Shown here: piece after piece, positions 7,901 to 17,248 of the stretch
Layout of the letters: every line of letters begins with the position of its first letter
How positions within the stretch are numbered: the stretch's first letter is position 1
Source of the DNA: Chryseobacterium gwangjuense
GTDB taxonomy: Bacteria > Bacteroidota > Bacteroidia > Flavobacteriales > Weeksellaceae
Reading direction: 5' to 3'
Assembly: GCF_021311115.1 (NCBI RefSeq)
Contig: NZ_JAJTNP010000004.1
Location: forward strand, 1-64,000
Length of the DNA: 64,000 nucleotides
Program-made: the position numbers and the translations under genes
The notes under the pieces: generated by a model
What the model was told of the DNA's origin: nothing
The model's database searches: none
What the model saw: only the letters and a program-made list of their open reading frames with translations

Positions 7901-10189
7901 TTACGGATTAGAAATAATCAGCGTAGATGGTATGTCTGATAGCCACAAACTTTTGGTATCGATCATATTTTTCCAGCTTTTGCTGCTGATAAGCATTAAG
8001 TCCTGGGAATTTAAAAACTCACTTTCAATTTTCTTTTCGTTATATAGGGTGATGTGATTGGGTGCTACCTGCTCTATACTTCTGATTAATTCCTTTACCT
8101 CAATATTATTACGGATTTGTCCTGCAACATCAAGAATAATAATCTGAGAATTGTTGTTATTAATCAATCTTTTAGCATATTCTAATAAATAAAAATCGCT
8201 TAAATTGAAAATAGGAACAAAGACTTTGTCTGCAGACTTGAACTCTTTTTCAACCAAAACACCCACCGGAATATGAGCTTTATCCAGAATTTGCAAGGTA
8301 AGATCATCAAAAGGAGAATTGTTGAAAATATTGCTTTTACCTTTTACCGTATTCAGAAGCTTTTCAGGATTGATAATCTTAGTGGTAAAACCTAATAATC
8401 TGCCTAATAAACTCCCTTCGTACATGGATTTTCCAAGCATGATAAGAAGAAGGTCGTAATTTCCTTTATTTGTAATATTTGTCAGATCACTCTCCACATC
8501 TGTAGAGGCCTTGAAAAGCGTAGTCACTTCAAGCTGAAGATCATGAGAGGTTTCAATAATATTTTTGAATTGCTCTTTTTCATAATTCTCAATATCAAAG
8601 GCATGAAGTTCATCAATAGGAGCAATATTCATTGCGGTCACACTTTTGTTTCCATTCATCTTGCGGGTAAAATTATCTGCAAGTTTCAGTAACTTACTTC
8701 CGGATTTTGCCGTTTCAAAAGATAAAAGAACCCTGTATTTTGAATCATTTTCTTCATTGCTTTCATCTTCTATCATAGATTTTTTTCCTTTGAAAAGATA
8801 GTTAATGAGATCAAGACACGGTCCTGTCATAAAAGTGGTAAATAGCGCCATGATCACCAACAGTGTAAACAACTCAGGTCCTAAAACTCCTAAATCATAT
8901 CCGATATTCAATACAATAAGTTCCGTAAGACCTCTAGTATTCATTAAAGCACCAATTGTAAGACTGTCTTTCCAGCTTATATTCAGGAATCTTGCTGTGA
9001 GTGCACTTCCCACAAATTTTCCGGTAACTGCAGTCAGAATGATAAACCCTCCGACTTTCCAAAGATGAGGATCATTCAATAGCCCGATTTGCGTTCTTAG
9101 CCCGGTAAATACGAAGAAAAGAGGAAGTAGTAATACCAATGCCACATCTTCTACTTTTTCGATGAAAAGGCTTCTGAATTTTACATTTTCCGGCATAATC
9201 GCTCCTGCCATAAATGCTCCGAAGAGGGCATGAATTCCTATAACTTCTGTTGCGTATGATGAAATAATCAGGATTAAGAAAAATACAGCCACCAATGCTT
9301 TGCTTATAAATCCTTTTCCTTTTTGTGCTTCAGCAATTCTGGTCAAGAATGGTCTTACTGCTTTAATCATGATAAAGACATACAGAATGGCCATTAAAAT
9401 AACGAATACTGATCCTGAGAAAGATCCCGCTTTTACAATAGCAATAACGGCTGCCAAAATACACCAAGCTGTAATGTCATCGGCTGCAGCACAGGTAATG
9501 ACTACGGTTCCTATTTTGGTTTTATGTAAATTTCTTTCCTGAACAATTCTTGCCAAAACCGGAAATGCTGTGATACTCATTGCAATGGCTATGAATAGGG
9601 CAAAGGAACTAAACTGAATGCCGTCAGGAGCAAATTCTTTATAAATGAAGTAAGAGAGTCCAACTCCCAATGCAAAAGGAATAATAATACTTGCGTGACT
9701 GATGACTACTGCATCGTGCGCTTTTTTTCTTAAAACGCTTAAATCCAGTTCCATCCCAACGATATACATGAATAGAATAAGACCGATCTGACTTAAAAAC
9801 TGTAAGTTTGGTAGAGATTCTTTCGGGAAAATAAATGCTGAGAGCTCAGGAAAATAAAGCCCGAAAAGTGAGGGCCCCAAAACAATACCGGCAATCATTT
9901 CACCGATTACGGAAGGTTGTTTTAATTTAACACAAATCCATCCGAAAAGTTTGGCTACCATAATGATGGTTACGATCTGAGCTAAAAGAAGCGCCAAAGG
10001 ATGATGAAGATTTGTCATGAATGAATCAGCGAAATTTCCCCACATGGTTTGCCCTGTCGCTTTGCTTGGAGCAATATTTTCTCCGATTTCCAATGTTCTT
10101 CCCTCCACAAAAAACCAATACATCAAACATGAAAAAAATGCGATGGTACTGATGTAGAAAATAATATTTTTATATTTTCCCAAATTCAT
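7901..10189 (-). CDS. Kef/CPA2-type cation:proton antiporter
   Basis: A 762-residue inner-membrane protein. Residues about 15-470 hold one N-terminal membrane segment and then the 12-13 segments of the monovalent cation:proton antiporter-2 family, with VIGEMIAGIVLGPSLFG, the ion-path region VITCAAADDITAWCILA and MNTRGLTELIVLNIG. The remaining 290 residues are cytoplasmic and look like two universal-stress-protein-like alpha/beta repeats, a frequent regulatory add-on in this family. The likely role is exchange of Na+ or K+ for H+. It stands alone between its own terminator and a separate small gene. The ion specificity cannot be inferred. Confidence 0.88.
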   Translation of the reverse strand: MNLGKYKNIIFYISTIAFFSCLMYWFFVEGRTLEIGENIAPSKATGQTMWGNFADSFMTNLHHPLALLLAQIVTIIMVAKLFGWICVKLKQPSVIGEMIAGIVLGPSLFGLYFPELSAFIFPKESLPNLQFLSQIGLILFMYIVGMELDLSVLRKKAHDAVVISHASIIIPFALGVGLSYFIYKEFAPDGIQFSSFALFIAIAMSITAFPVLARIVQERNLHKTKIGTVVITCAAADDITAWCILAAVIAIVKAGSFSGSVFVILMAILYVFIMIKAVRPFLTRIAEAQKGKGFISKALVAVFFLILIISSYATEVIGIHALFGAFMAGAIMPENVKFRSLFIEKVEDVALVLLLPLFFVFTGLRTQIGLLNDPHLWKVGGFIILTAVTGKFVGSALTARFLNISWKDSLTIGALMNTRGLTELIVLNIGYDLGVLGPELFTLLVIMALFTTFMTGPCLDLINYLFKGKKSMIEDESNEENDSKYRVLLSFETAKSGSKLLKLADNFTRKMNGNKSVTAMNIAPIDELHAFDIENYEKEQFKNIIETSHDLQLEVTTLFKASTDVESDLTNITNKGNYDLLLIMLGKSMYEGSLLGRLLGFTTKIINPEKLLNTVKGKSNIFNNSPFDDLTLQILDKAHIPVGVLVEKEFKSADKVFVPIFNLSDFYLLEYAKRLINNNNSQIIILDVAGQIRNNIEVKELIRSIEQVAPNHITLYNEKKIESEFLNSQDLMLISSKSWKNMIDTKSLWLSDIPSTLIISNP

Positions 10190-10291
10190 AACTCAGTTTA
10201 TTTTTAAAGTGTAAATTTCTTAAGAATATATGGATGACACGAATTAAATTTTTTAAAATGTAATCAATGTCATGAATAATGTAATGAAAGT

Positions 10292-10681
10292 CTATTTGAA
10301 AGAATACCCCAAACCGACTCCCATTTTCCAAGTTCCGTTCTGCGTTGAAGTTTTAGCATTGTAATACACCGGAATCTGTAGAGCAATCTTTTTGTAAACG
10401 ACCGTTAAACCGGCTCCAAGAGTTGGCATAATCGGGCTGTTTTTTGTTCCTTCAGATGGGTCTTCTTTGATTCTTAAGGAGGGAAGCATTCCCAATAGTA
10501 ATTTTACATTTTTGTTTTTAAAACTGACATTCGGTCCCGTAAAATTGATGAACGCTCCATGATCTGCATATCCTGCCGCCACAGTTCCGTCGAAAAATGA
10601 GGCTTTGATTTTAGCATCAGTTTCCTGGGAAAAACAAAAACATGATATGAGAATTCCACCAGCATAAAGAAGTTTTTTCAT
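10292..10681 (-). CDS. Small secreted or outer-membrane protein of unknown function
   Basis: A 129-residue protein with a clear signal peptide (KKLLYAGGILISCFCFSQ) cleaved near residue 19. The mature part alternates hydrophobic and polar residues (LLLGMLPSLRI, LTVVYKKIALQIPVYYN) and ends in aromatic GVGLGYSFK, which suggests a small outer-membrane beta structure. I do not recognise a named family. It sits alone between the antiporter and the LytTR regulator, about 100 bases from each. Confidence 0.7.
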   Translation of the reverse strand: MKKLLYAGGILISCFCFSQETDAKIKASFFDGTVAAGYADHGAFINFTGPNVSFKNKNVKLLLGMLPSLRIKEDPSEGTKNSPIMPTLGAGLTVVYKKIALQIPVYYNAKTSTQNGTWKMGVGLGYSFK

Positions 10682-10787
10682 TAGAAATTATTTAATCGGT
10701 GCAAAAATACATCGACGAAATATCCTAATGGAGGGCATGTAATAAAAGGGCTTAATTCTGTGGTGAAACCTGAAATGTTTGAAAAAA

Positions 10788-11498
10788 CTACTTTCCGAAC
10801 ATTTCCATTAATGCGTTTTTATAAGTTTCTCCGATCTGGAGTTTCAGGAAATGTTCTCCTTCAGCAGAAATCGTTGTAATAATTTCGTTGGTCGAGAAAA
10901 CTTTGATCGATGACAAAGCGATGATTTCTTTTTTATTAACCTGAGCAAAATCTTTTGAAGGCAGCATTTCCAAAAGGTTTTTAAAGCTGAGATTTTTTAA
11001 AACAATGGTTGTTCCGTCGTTGAGAATGATGTCTTTGTCTCGGCTGTCGATTTCAGAAGTCTTGATATAAGCGATCTGTTCTGTAAAAATAACGGTTTTA
11101 CCAATATTGGTATTCCATTCAATAAGATTTTTCTTGTGGGAGTTTTGAAGCAGTTCCGTAGCTTTTTCAAAAGCCTGTATCAGTCGTTCTTTTTTGATAG
11201 GCTTTCTTACGTAGTCGACCACATTCAGATCAAATGCTTCGGCGGCATATTCTTTATAAGCAGTGGTAAAAATAATTTTTTTTGAACCTGAAATCAATTC
11301 TGCAACCTGTAAACCATTCATTCCGGGCATTTCTATATCTAAAATGCAAACATTGCAATCAAGACTGTCGATTTCGTTTAAGAAAACTCTGGGATCGTTA
11401 AATGCTTTTACGACTTCAACGTTTTCAATTTGTTCGCATAGAAGTTTTAAATAGCTGATTGCCAGTAATTCATCATCAAGAATAACGCATTTTATCAT
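10788..11498 (-). CDS. LytTR-family response regulator
   Basis: A 236-residue two-component regulator. The receiver domain (1-115) has the acidic pair D8/D9, the phospho-acceptor D54 in ILDIEMPGM, FTTA near 77-80 and the conserved K99 in VRKP. The C-terminal 100 residues form a LytTR DNA-binding domain (IAYIKTSEIDSRDKDIIL, FAQVNKKEIIAL). The gene overlaps the upstream histidine kinase gene by 23 bases, so the two are translated together and form a cognate pair. The target genes are unknown. Confidence 0.92.
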   Translation of the reverse strand: MIKCVILDDELLAISYLKLLCEQIENVEVVKAFNDPRVFLNEIDSLDCNVCILDIEMPGMNGLQVAELISGSKKIIFTTAYKEYAAEAFDLNVVDYVRKPIKKERLIQAFEKATELLQNSHKKNLIEWNTNIGKTVIFTEQIAYIKTSEIDSRDKDIILNDGTTIVLKNLSFKNLLEMLPSKDFAQVNKKEIIALSSIKVFSTNEIITTISAEGEHFLKLQIGETYKNALMEMFGK

Positions 11499-12246
11499 AG
11501 AATTCTCCCAGATTAATTTTTAATTCTGCTGTGAATATACCGTTTTTTGAGCTTTTCTGAAGTGAATAATGATTGTTATAAATCATTTTTAATCGCTGAT
11601 CCAGAGACTGGCTTCCGAAACCGCTTTTCTCCTTCTCCAATACATTTTTCAAAGACGCTTTATTGCTGACTTTCATCGTGAAAATACCTCCCTCAAGTTC
11701 CAGCTGAATCGAAATAAATGAATCCTGAGCAAGGAAATCTGTATGTTTAAAAGCATTTTCGATCAAGTCTACCGAAATAAACGGAGCAAAAACTTTCTCT
11801 TCGTAAATTTCGTCAGATTTATTAATTTTTGACTTGATCCTGAAATCAAAAAGAGGATTTACCTTTATTTTATTGATCTCAATTAAGCTTAAAGCGAAAT
11901 TCAGTTCTTCTTTGGGACTTACAAATTTATTGTTGCTTTCATATAAAATATAATCCAGGACATTCGCGAGTTTATCCAGTGACATATACGTTTGATAAGC
12001 GTGTGACTGAACCGAATTCAGTATATTTTTAAACAAATGAGGATTCAGTTTGGTGCCGATATGTTCGAGCTGAACTTCGTTTAATCTTTGCTGGATTATT
12101 CTATTCGCCTCAGAAAGTTTAGCATTTTTTATCTTAAATTTTTGATTTTGACTGAATAAATAAATGCTTACCGTTGCAAAAAAGAAAATAGCAAATACTC
12201 CTATGAATATCAGATAATCATGAATCATGTAGTAATTGCCGTCCAT
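11476..12246 (-). CDS. LytS/YehU-type sensor histidine kinase
   Basis: A 256-residue membrane kinase with one N-terminal membrane helix (about 11-31) and no large periplasmic domain, then a short coiled segment, the His_kinase (PF06580) core with H70 in LNPHLFKNILN, and an HATPase region with LIENAFKHTD and GFGSQSLDQRLKMIY. It is expected to phosphorylate the LytTR regulator encoded directly downstream, with which it overlaps. Met7 could be an alternative start. The lack of a sensor domain suggests that it senses membrane state or uses a partner protein. Confidence 0.9.
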   Translation of the reverse strand: MDGNYYMIHDYLIFIGVFAIFFFATVSIYLFSQNQKFKIKNAKLSEANRIIQQRLNEVQLEHIGTKLNPHLFKNILNSVQSHAYQTYMSLDKLANVLDYILYESNNKFVSPKEELNFALSLIEINKIKVNPLFDFRIKSKINKSDEIYEEKVFAPFISVDLIENAFKHTDFLAQDSFISIQLELEGGIFTMKVSNKASLKNVLEKEKSGFGSQSLDQRLKMIYNNHYSLQKSSKNGIFTAELKINLGEFYDKMRYS

Positions 12247-12294
12247 TTATTTAAAACTTTAATATTGGTGAAATGTTATGCTTACAAAACATCT

Positions 12295-12666
12295 TTATTT
12301 CAACTTCTTCAAAGAATTCAAAGTTACCGTTTCCTCACATTTTTCGTAGGTGATTTCGTAAACAGGACTTTTTTCAGGATAGGTCAAAAGATAATCAGGA
12401 CACGGCTTTTTTTGAGCGTGGCTTCTGTCAAAATCTACTTTTCCTTTAGTAATGATACTGTCTTTTAAGAACTTTTCATCGATTTTCAAGGTATTCATTT
12501 CAGCTTTAAAAGTTTCGGAATATTTGAAATCTTTAGATAAAGTCTCCGCAATTACACGGCTGTTGGGAAGATATCCGCTGCAACTCGCTCCTTTTTTATT
12601 TAAGACAAAAAATACAATAGCTAGTCCCGGAATGAGACCTATTAAGTAGAATTTAAGTTTTTTCAT
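12295..12666 (-). CDS. Small membrane-anchored protein, possibly DUF4258-like
   Basis: A 123-residue protein with an N-terminal hydrophobic helix (about 5-23), then a soluble domain containing ITKGKVDFDRSHAQKKPCPDY and a C-terminal EITYEKCEETVTL. Cysteines in SCSGY, KPCPDY and EKCEE could form disulfides in the periplasm. The S-H-A segment weakly recalls DUF4258, but I would not insist on this. It is followed, 48 bases on, by the kinase-regulator pair and may be transcribed with it. Confidence 0.65.
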   Translation of the reverse strand: MKKLKFYLIGLIPGLAIVFFVLNKKGASCSGYLPNSRVIAETLSKDFKYSETFKAEMNTLKIDEKFLKDSIITKGKVDFDRSHAQKKPCPDYLLTYPEKSPVYEITYEKCEETVTLNSLKKLK

Positions 12667-12686
12667 GCGTAGATGTTACGATTTTA

Positions 12687-12732
12687 AAGGTTATATGGAA
12701 CCAATCTGTTGAGATTTATGTTTCCTAACCTT
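12687..12732 (-). terminator. Hairpin downstream of ald, possible terminator
   Basis: AAGGTTA and GGAA (12687-12693, 12697-12700) pair with TTCC and TAACCTT (12722-12725, 12726-12732), with a 3-base bulge and a loop of 21 bases. It lies just after the alanine dehydrogenase stop on the minus strand. The T-run behind it is weak, so termination is only a suggestion. Confidence 0.4.
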
Positions 12733-12742
12733 GGCAATTTCA

Positions 12743-13936
12743 TTAGAAAATTAAAAGATTGATATCATGATAAGTAAGTCCGAAACGATCGCAAATGATT
12801 TTTTTAGTATGTCTTCCTTTGTACATATAAAGACTTTGCTTCATTTCATTTTTGCGAACCAGCATATTTTCGAAACCGCCTTCCTCATCGTAATTTAAAA
12901 TATAGGAAAGGAAGAAATTGGAGATGGCTTTTGTAGTCGTTCTCGGCATTCTTGAAGTAAGATTCGGAAGTCCACAATGGATGACACCATGTTTGATAAC
13001 GTAAGGATCTTCCATAGTGGTCAGTTCAGAAGTCTCAATCACTTTTCCGTTGTCAATTGTAATATCAATGATCACACTTCCTTTTTTCATTTTCATCACC
13101 ATGTCTTCTGTGACGATCGGAGTCATATTTAACCTTGGAAGGGCACCAATAACTACATCTGCACGTCTTAATGCTTTACGAAGTTCTTTAGGATCTATGA
13201 TGGAAGTAGGGACTCTGCTGTCTACCAACGTATGAAGTCTTCTTAATTTAGAAAGTGAATTGTCGAAAACTCTTACACTTGCTCCTAAACCTATGGCTGC
13301 TTTTGTTGCAAATTCTCCTACAATTCCGGCTCCTAAAATAACTACTTCAGCCGGTCTTACTCCTGTAATTCCTCCTAACATCAAACCGTTTGACAACGCT
13401 AATAGTTCGGAAGCGTAAAGAATAGAAACCGTTCCAGCAATTTCTCCTACCAATCGTACCAGAGAGAGTTGTTTATATTCATCAACAATGAATTCAAAAG
13501 CAATGGCATTTACTTTTTTTTCTGCCAGTTTCAGGAAATATTCTTTATCTCTTAAGTTAATCTGAAGTGCAGAAACCAAATAGGTATTTGGTCTCATGAA
13601 TTCGATCTCGTCCTCTGTAGGCGGATTAATTTTTAAAATTAAATCTTGTCCGAATGCTTCTTTAGGATCGTTTGTTATTCGGGCACCCGATTCAGAATAT
13701 TGTAAATCTGTAAAAAACGAGCCTTCTCCTGCTCCGGCTTCTATAATAATTTCATGACCATGTTCTACCAAAACCTGTACAGCGTCTGGTGTAATACAGG
13801 TTCTCCTTTCATTAAGGCAAGTTTCTTTTGGAATTCCTATGCTGAATTGTTTTCCTTTTTTAATCACCTCAAGCTTTTCTGCCTTCGGGATAAGTTCCTC
13901 TTCAGTAAAAGGAGTGAAAATATTTGTAGTACTCAT
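12743..13936 (-). CDS. ald: Alanine dehydrogenase
   Basis: A 397-residue enzyme of the alanine dehydrogenase / transhydrogenase alpha family, which interconverts L-alanine and pyruvate with NAD+ and ammonia. After a lineage-type N-terminal extension of about 30 residues the core begins IGIPKETCLNERRTCITPDA. The Rossmann motif is VVILGAGIVGEFATKAAIGLGA, followed by ADVVIGALPR and IIDITIDNGKVIETS. The C-terminus LPNLTSRMPRTTTKAISN is typical. The gene is transcribed alone or with tsaE, which ends 64 bases upstream. Confidence 0.9.
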   Translation of the reverse strand: MSTTNIFTPFTEEELIPKAEKLEVIKKGKQFSIGIPKETCLNERRTCITPDAVQVLVEHGHEIIIEAGAGEGSFFTDLQYSESGARITNDPKEAFGQDLILKINPPTEDEIEFMRPNTYLVSALQINLRDKEYFLKLAEKKVNAIAFEFIVDEYKQLSLVRLVGEIAGTVSILYASELLALSNGLMLGGITGVRPAEVVILGAGIVGEFATKAAIGLGASVRVFDNSLSKLRRLHTLVDSRVPTSIIDPKELRKALRRADVVIGALPRLNMTPIVTEDMVMKMKKGSVIIDITIDNGKVIETSELTTMEDPYVIKHGVIHCGLPNLTSRMPRTTTKAISNFFLSYILNYDEEGGFENMLVRKNEMKQSLYMYKGRHTKKIICDRFGLTYHDINLLIF

Positions 13937-14000
13937 TTTAAATTATATCTTACAGATAATTATTTTATAATTGAATTCAGTAAGCAAAGATACATAATAT

Positions 14001-14408
14001 TTACTCGAATGAAACCTCTCTGTTTTCACCTGTATTGATGATGCTCATTTCGTGGTATTCAAGCCCGTAAAGCTCGTCTTCATACACTTCCGGCCATTCG
14101 ATGATGCAAAGAAAAGCGTTGTCTAAATATTCTTCAATACCAATATCGTAAACTTCTTCTATGTTTTTCAAACGATACAAATCGAAATGATAGATTTTTC
14201 CTTTAGGAGTATTGTATTCGTTCACAATAGAATAAGTGGGAGAGTTGACTTCGTCATGACTTCCTAAACTCTTAAGTAAAAACTGCGTGAAAGTAGTTTT
14301 TCCCGCTCCTAAGTTCCCTTTTAATAAGAGAATATTATGTTGTAGTTTAGGAATAATAGTGTCAACTATTTCTTGCCAGTCTTCGATTGTATGTATCGTA
14401 TAATTCAT
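14001..14408 (-). CDS. tsaE: tRNA t6A biosynthesis ATPase TsaE
   Basis: A 135-residue P-loop protein of normal TsaE length. The Walker A motif is LKGNLGAGKTTFTQ (G31-T39), followed by the family signature SPTYSIVNEY, YHFDLYRL and IEWPE. TsaE drives the TsaB-TsaD complex that adds the threonylcarbamoyl group to A37 of tRNAs reading ANN codons. Its start overlaps the stop of the preceding gene by one base (TAATG), so the two are translationally coupled. Confidence 0.93.
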   Translation of the reverse strand: MNYTIHTIEDWQEIVDTIIPKLQHNILLLKGNLGAGKTTFTQFLLKSLGSHDEVNSPTYSIVNEYNTPKGKIYHFDLYRLKNIEEVYDIGIEEYLDNAFLCIIEWPEVYEDELYGLEYHEMSIINTGENREVSFE

Positions 14409-15037
14409 TACTTATTTACATTTTTCTCGTACAAATTTAAGAAATGTCCGGCTCTTGCTTTTGCTTTTTTAGGATTTCTATGTCGGTTATTTCGATGAGG
14501 AGCTTCATAGAGTGCCAAAATTTCTGCCATTTCTATTGGTGTTAAATCTTTCGTTTCTTTATTAAACAGTGATTTTGAAACTTTCTGTAAGCCTTTTCTA
14601 TTTTCTAAAAAATCAAAATGACTGAAATTGAATTCTAAACAATCTTGTTGGCTGTAATGATGTTCTATATATCTTGCCAGTAAGAATTGATCTGTCAGTT
14701 GCTCGTTTTTAATTTCTAAAGCTGGAAATATTCTGTAAGCCATCTGATTACAAGGACACTCTTTTCTTTGTGAATCGGAATTCATCAAAGCAGTAAGAAT
14801 GAAATTCCAAGAGTTTCCTGATAAAGAGTTGGGATAAACGGTATTATAAAAATTTGAAAAATTAGCAGGAATTTTTTCACTGCTTCTTATTTCATACGTG
14901 ATCAATCGTTTGTCAGTATCATTGATTATAAACCTTCCTCCAAATTCGAGATATAAGAGGAAAAATACTATTGAAGAAATTATGATTAATAAAAATCTTT
15001 TTAAATATTTCATGCTTAAGGATTCAAAGTTTTTCAA
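14408..15037 (-). CDS. Membrane-anchored protein with a degenerate GT51 transglycosylase-like domain
   Basis: A 209-residue protein with one N-terminal membrane helix (about 13-28) and a periplasmic domain. The second half follows the GT51 peptidoglycan transglycosylase pattern: RYIEHHYSQQDCLEFNFSHF for the E-x-x-Y-S-K-x-x-I-L-E-x-Y-L-N region, then KSLFNKETKDLTPIEMAEIL and a Pro-Asn-x-A-R tail (NPKKAKARAGHFL). In the first half I cannot find the catalytic ED-xx-F-xx-H motif or the QQ motif. It is therefore probably an inactive homologue or a relic. It is coupled to tsaE by a TAATG junction. Confidence 0.7.
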   Translation of the reverse strand: MKNFESLSMKYLKRFLLIIISSIVFFLLYLEFGGRFIINDTDKRLITYEIRSSEKIPANFSNFYNTVYPNSLSGNSWNFILTALMNSDSQRKECPCNQMAYRIFPALEIKNEQLTDQFLLARYIEHHYSQQDCLEFNFSHFDFLENRKGLQKVSKSLFNKETKDLTPIEMAEILALYEAPHRNNRHRNPKKAKARAGHFLNLYEKNVNK

Positions 15038-15133
15038 AAATAATTAAAAATAGAAGCAGTTAAAAATCAAAAAATTATTGAAATTCAGAGATTGAGTTGT
15101 CTATACATGTGGCAAATTAAATAGAAATTTGTA

Positions 15134-15141
15134 TATTTTTG
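15134..15141 (+). promoter_or_regulatory. Putative -7 element of dnaG
   Basis: TATTTTTG matches TAnnTTTG and ends only 4 bases before the dnaG ATG, so the transcript may be leaderless or nearly so. No -33 element is obvious. Confidence 0.4.
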
Positions 15142-15145
15142 TATC

Positions 15146-17131
15146 ATGATTTCCAAACAGACCATAGATAAGATATTCTCAACAATCCGTGTAGAAGAGA
15201 TTGTTGGTGAATATGTGCAGTTGAAAAGGGCAGGGTCTAATTATAAAGGACTCAGTCCGTTCCATGATGAAAAATCTCCGAGTTTCGTAGTTTCACCAAG
15301 TAAACAGATCTGGAAAGACTTCTCGACAGGAAAAGGAGGAACTGCGATTTCTTTTTTAATGGAAATTGAGAATTTCACTTATCCTGAAGCACTTCGTCAC
15401 GCTGCAAAAAAATACGGAATTGAGATCGAGGAAGATCAGAAAGATTTTTCCGAAGAAGCCAAAAATGCACAGTCGGAAAGAGATTTACTCTATAAAATCC
15501 ATGAAGTTGCGAATGATTATTTCCAAAATTTCCTTTGGGAAGTTGAAGAAGGAAAAGCCATCGGATTGTCTTATTTCAAAGAGCGTGAACTTCGTGATGA
15601 TATCATTAAGAAATTTCAGCTCGGATATTCTCCTGAAAAGAAAAATGCTTTTACAGCATTTGCATTAGAGAAAGGATATTCAAAAGAAATTTTAGAGAAA
15701 TCCGGACTTTCTATTTTCCCTGAAAATACACCGGCAGGAGTTGACCGTTTTCGCGAAAGAGTAATTTTCCCGATTCACAGTTTTTCGGGAAGAGTGTTGG
15801 GTTTTGGAGCCAGAATCCTTAAAAATAACGTCAAGACTGCAAAATATCTCAATTCTCCGGAGACCGAAATTTATCATAAATCCAATGTTCTTTACGGGTT
15901 AAACCAAAGTAAACAGGCAATTTCGAAAAAGAATATCTGTCTTTTGGTAGAAGGATATATGGATGTGATTTCCCTTCATATGTCGGGAATTGAAAATGTG
16001 GTGGCAAGCTCAGGAACTTCTTTAACGACAGAGCAAATTAAGCTGATCAAAAGGTTAACGGAAAATGTTACGATTCTTTTTGATGGGGATAATGCGGGAA
16101 TTAAAGCCAGTTTCAGAAGTATCGATATGCTTTTGACGGAAGGGATGAACATTCGTGTGCTGCTTTTCCCGGATGGTGATGATCCCGATTCTTTTGCACG
16201 AAAACACCCTCAGGAATATGTAGAAAAATTCATCGAAAATGAAGCGCTGGATTTTATTGATTTTAAAGCGGAAATTCTTTTAAGAGAAGTCGGAAATGAT
16301 CCGATTAAAAAGGCAGAAGCGATTAGAGATATTGTAAAATCGGTTGGTTTTGTTCAAAATGCTTTAAAAAGAGAGGTTTACTTAAAAGAAGTTTCGAATA
16401 AATTCGGACTTTCTGAGCAGAGTTTGTTTAATGAACTGGATGTTCAGAGACAGGTAACCCAAAATCAGAATCAGCACGTTCAGCAGCAAAAGGAAAATGC
16501 AGCTCCGGTAAAAATGGAGGTTGTTCCTTTGGATGAAGGAAAAGAGGATCCGTTTTTGTTTGAAGTTTTATTCATGGAAAATAAATTGGTGGATCATATG
16601 CTGATGTTCGGAGACATTATTTTGAAAAGAAAGGATGATCACGACGAAGAGTATCAGATTACCGTGATCGAAGAAATTCTACAGCATTTCGATGAAGAAC
16701 ACTATGAGTTTTTGGTAAAAGGAAATGAAATCATCATTAATCAGGTAAAAGAAGGGATTCGAAATGATGAGCTGAGAAGCGGAAACTTTTTTGTATCTTT
16801 TATGGACGAAGAGATTACTTCAAAAGTGGTTGATGCGCTCCTTCCTTTGGATGATCTTGAAAACTGGGCGTCCAGAAATATTTATCCGCCCAATTACGGG
16901 GATAAGATTGCAGAGCAGGTAAAAGGTGATGTTTTGCTTCATAAATACAGATATATAGATTATTTGATAAAACAAACAGCCAGTGAACTTGATGTACACA
17001 GCGATTCTGACCTGGTAAAATATTATGAGCTGATTCAAAAAATAACATTGTTGAAGCAAGCCTCAATTCGCCTGAATGATATTATTGAATATTCTCCGAT
17101 CAAAGGGATTTACGGAGACAGGAAAAGATAA
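15146..17131 (+). CDS. dnaG: DNA primase DnaG
   Basis: A 661-residue replication primase, which makes RNA primers for DNA synthesis on the DnaB-unwound template. The N-terminal zinc-binding-like domain (1-95) is followed by the catalytic core with ERVIFPIHSFSGRVLGFGAR, LYGLNQSK, the TOPRIM motif LLVEGYMDVISLHMSG and ILFDGDNAGIKASFRS, and then a C-terminal helicase-interaction region. The canonical zinc ligands Cys-His-Cys-Cys are replaced: S37 in SPFH, D58 and T61 in WKDFSTGKGG, with only H40 kept. The rest of the domain is well conserved. The gene is followed 117 bases later by clpP on the same strand. Confidence 0.95.
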   Translation: MISKQTIDKIFSTIRVEEIVGEYVQLKRAGSNYKGLSPFHDEKSPSFVVSPSKQIWKDFSTGKGGTAISFLMEIENFTYPEALRHAAKKYGIEIEEDQKDFSEEAKNAQSERDLLYKIHEVANDYFQNFLWEVEEGKAIGLSYFKERELRDDIIKKFQLGYSPEKKNAFTAFALEKGYSKEILEKSGLSIFPENTPAGVDRFRERVIFPIHSFSGRVLGFGARILKNNVKTAKYLNSPETEIYHKSNVLYGLNQSKQAISKKNICLLVEGYMDVISLHMSGIENVVASSGTSLTTEQIKLIKRLTENVTILFDGDNAGIKASFRSIDMLLTEGMNIRVLLFPDGDDPDSFARKHPQEYVEKFIENEALDFIDFKAEILLREVGNDPIKKAEAIRDIVKSVGFVQNALKREVYLKEVSNKFGLSEQSLFNELDVQRQVTQNQNQHVQQQKENAAPVKMEVVPLDEGKEDPFLFEVLFMENKLVDHMLMFGDIILKRKDDHDEEYQITVIEEILQHFDEEHYEFLVKGNEIIINQVKEGIRNDELRSGNFFVSFMDEEITSKVVDALLPLDDLENWASRNIYPPNYGDKIAEQVKGDVLLHKYRYIDYLIKQTASELDVHSDSDLVKYYELIQKITLLKQASIRLNDIIEYSPIKGIYGDRKR

Positions 17132-17248
17132 TTTCAGACAAACTGGTTACTAATCATTAGTCTTCTGTGACAAAAAGTCTGATATAATTTTAGGAATAAA
17201 AGTTGTAATTTAAACTTTAGAAAAATTTAAAATAATACCAATAGAAAT

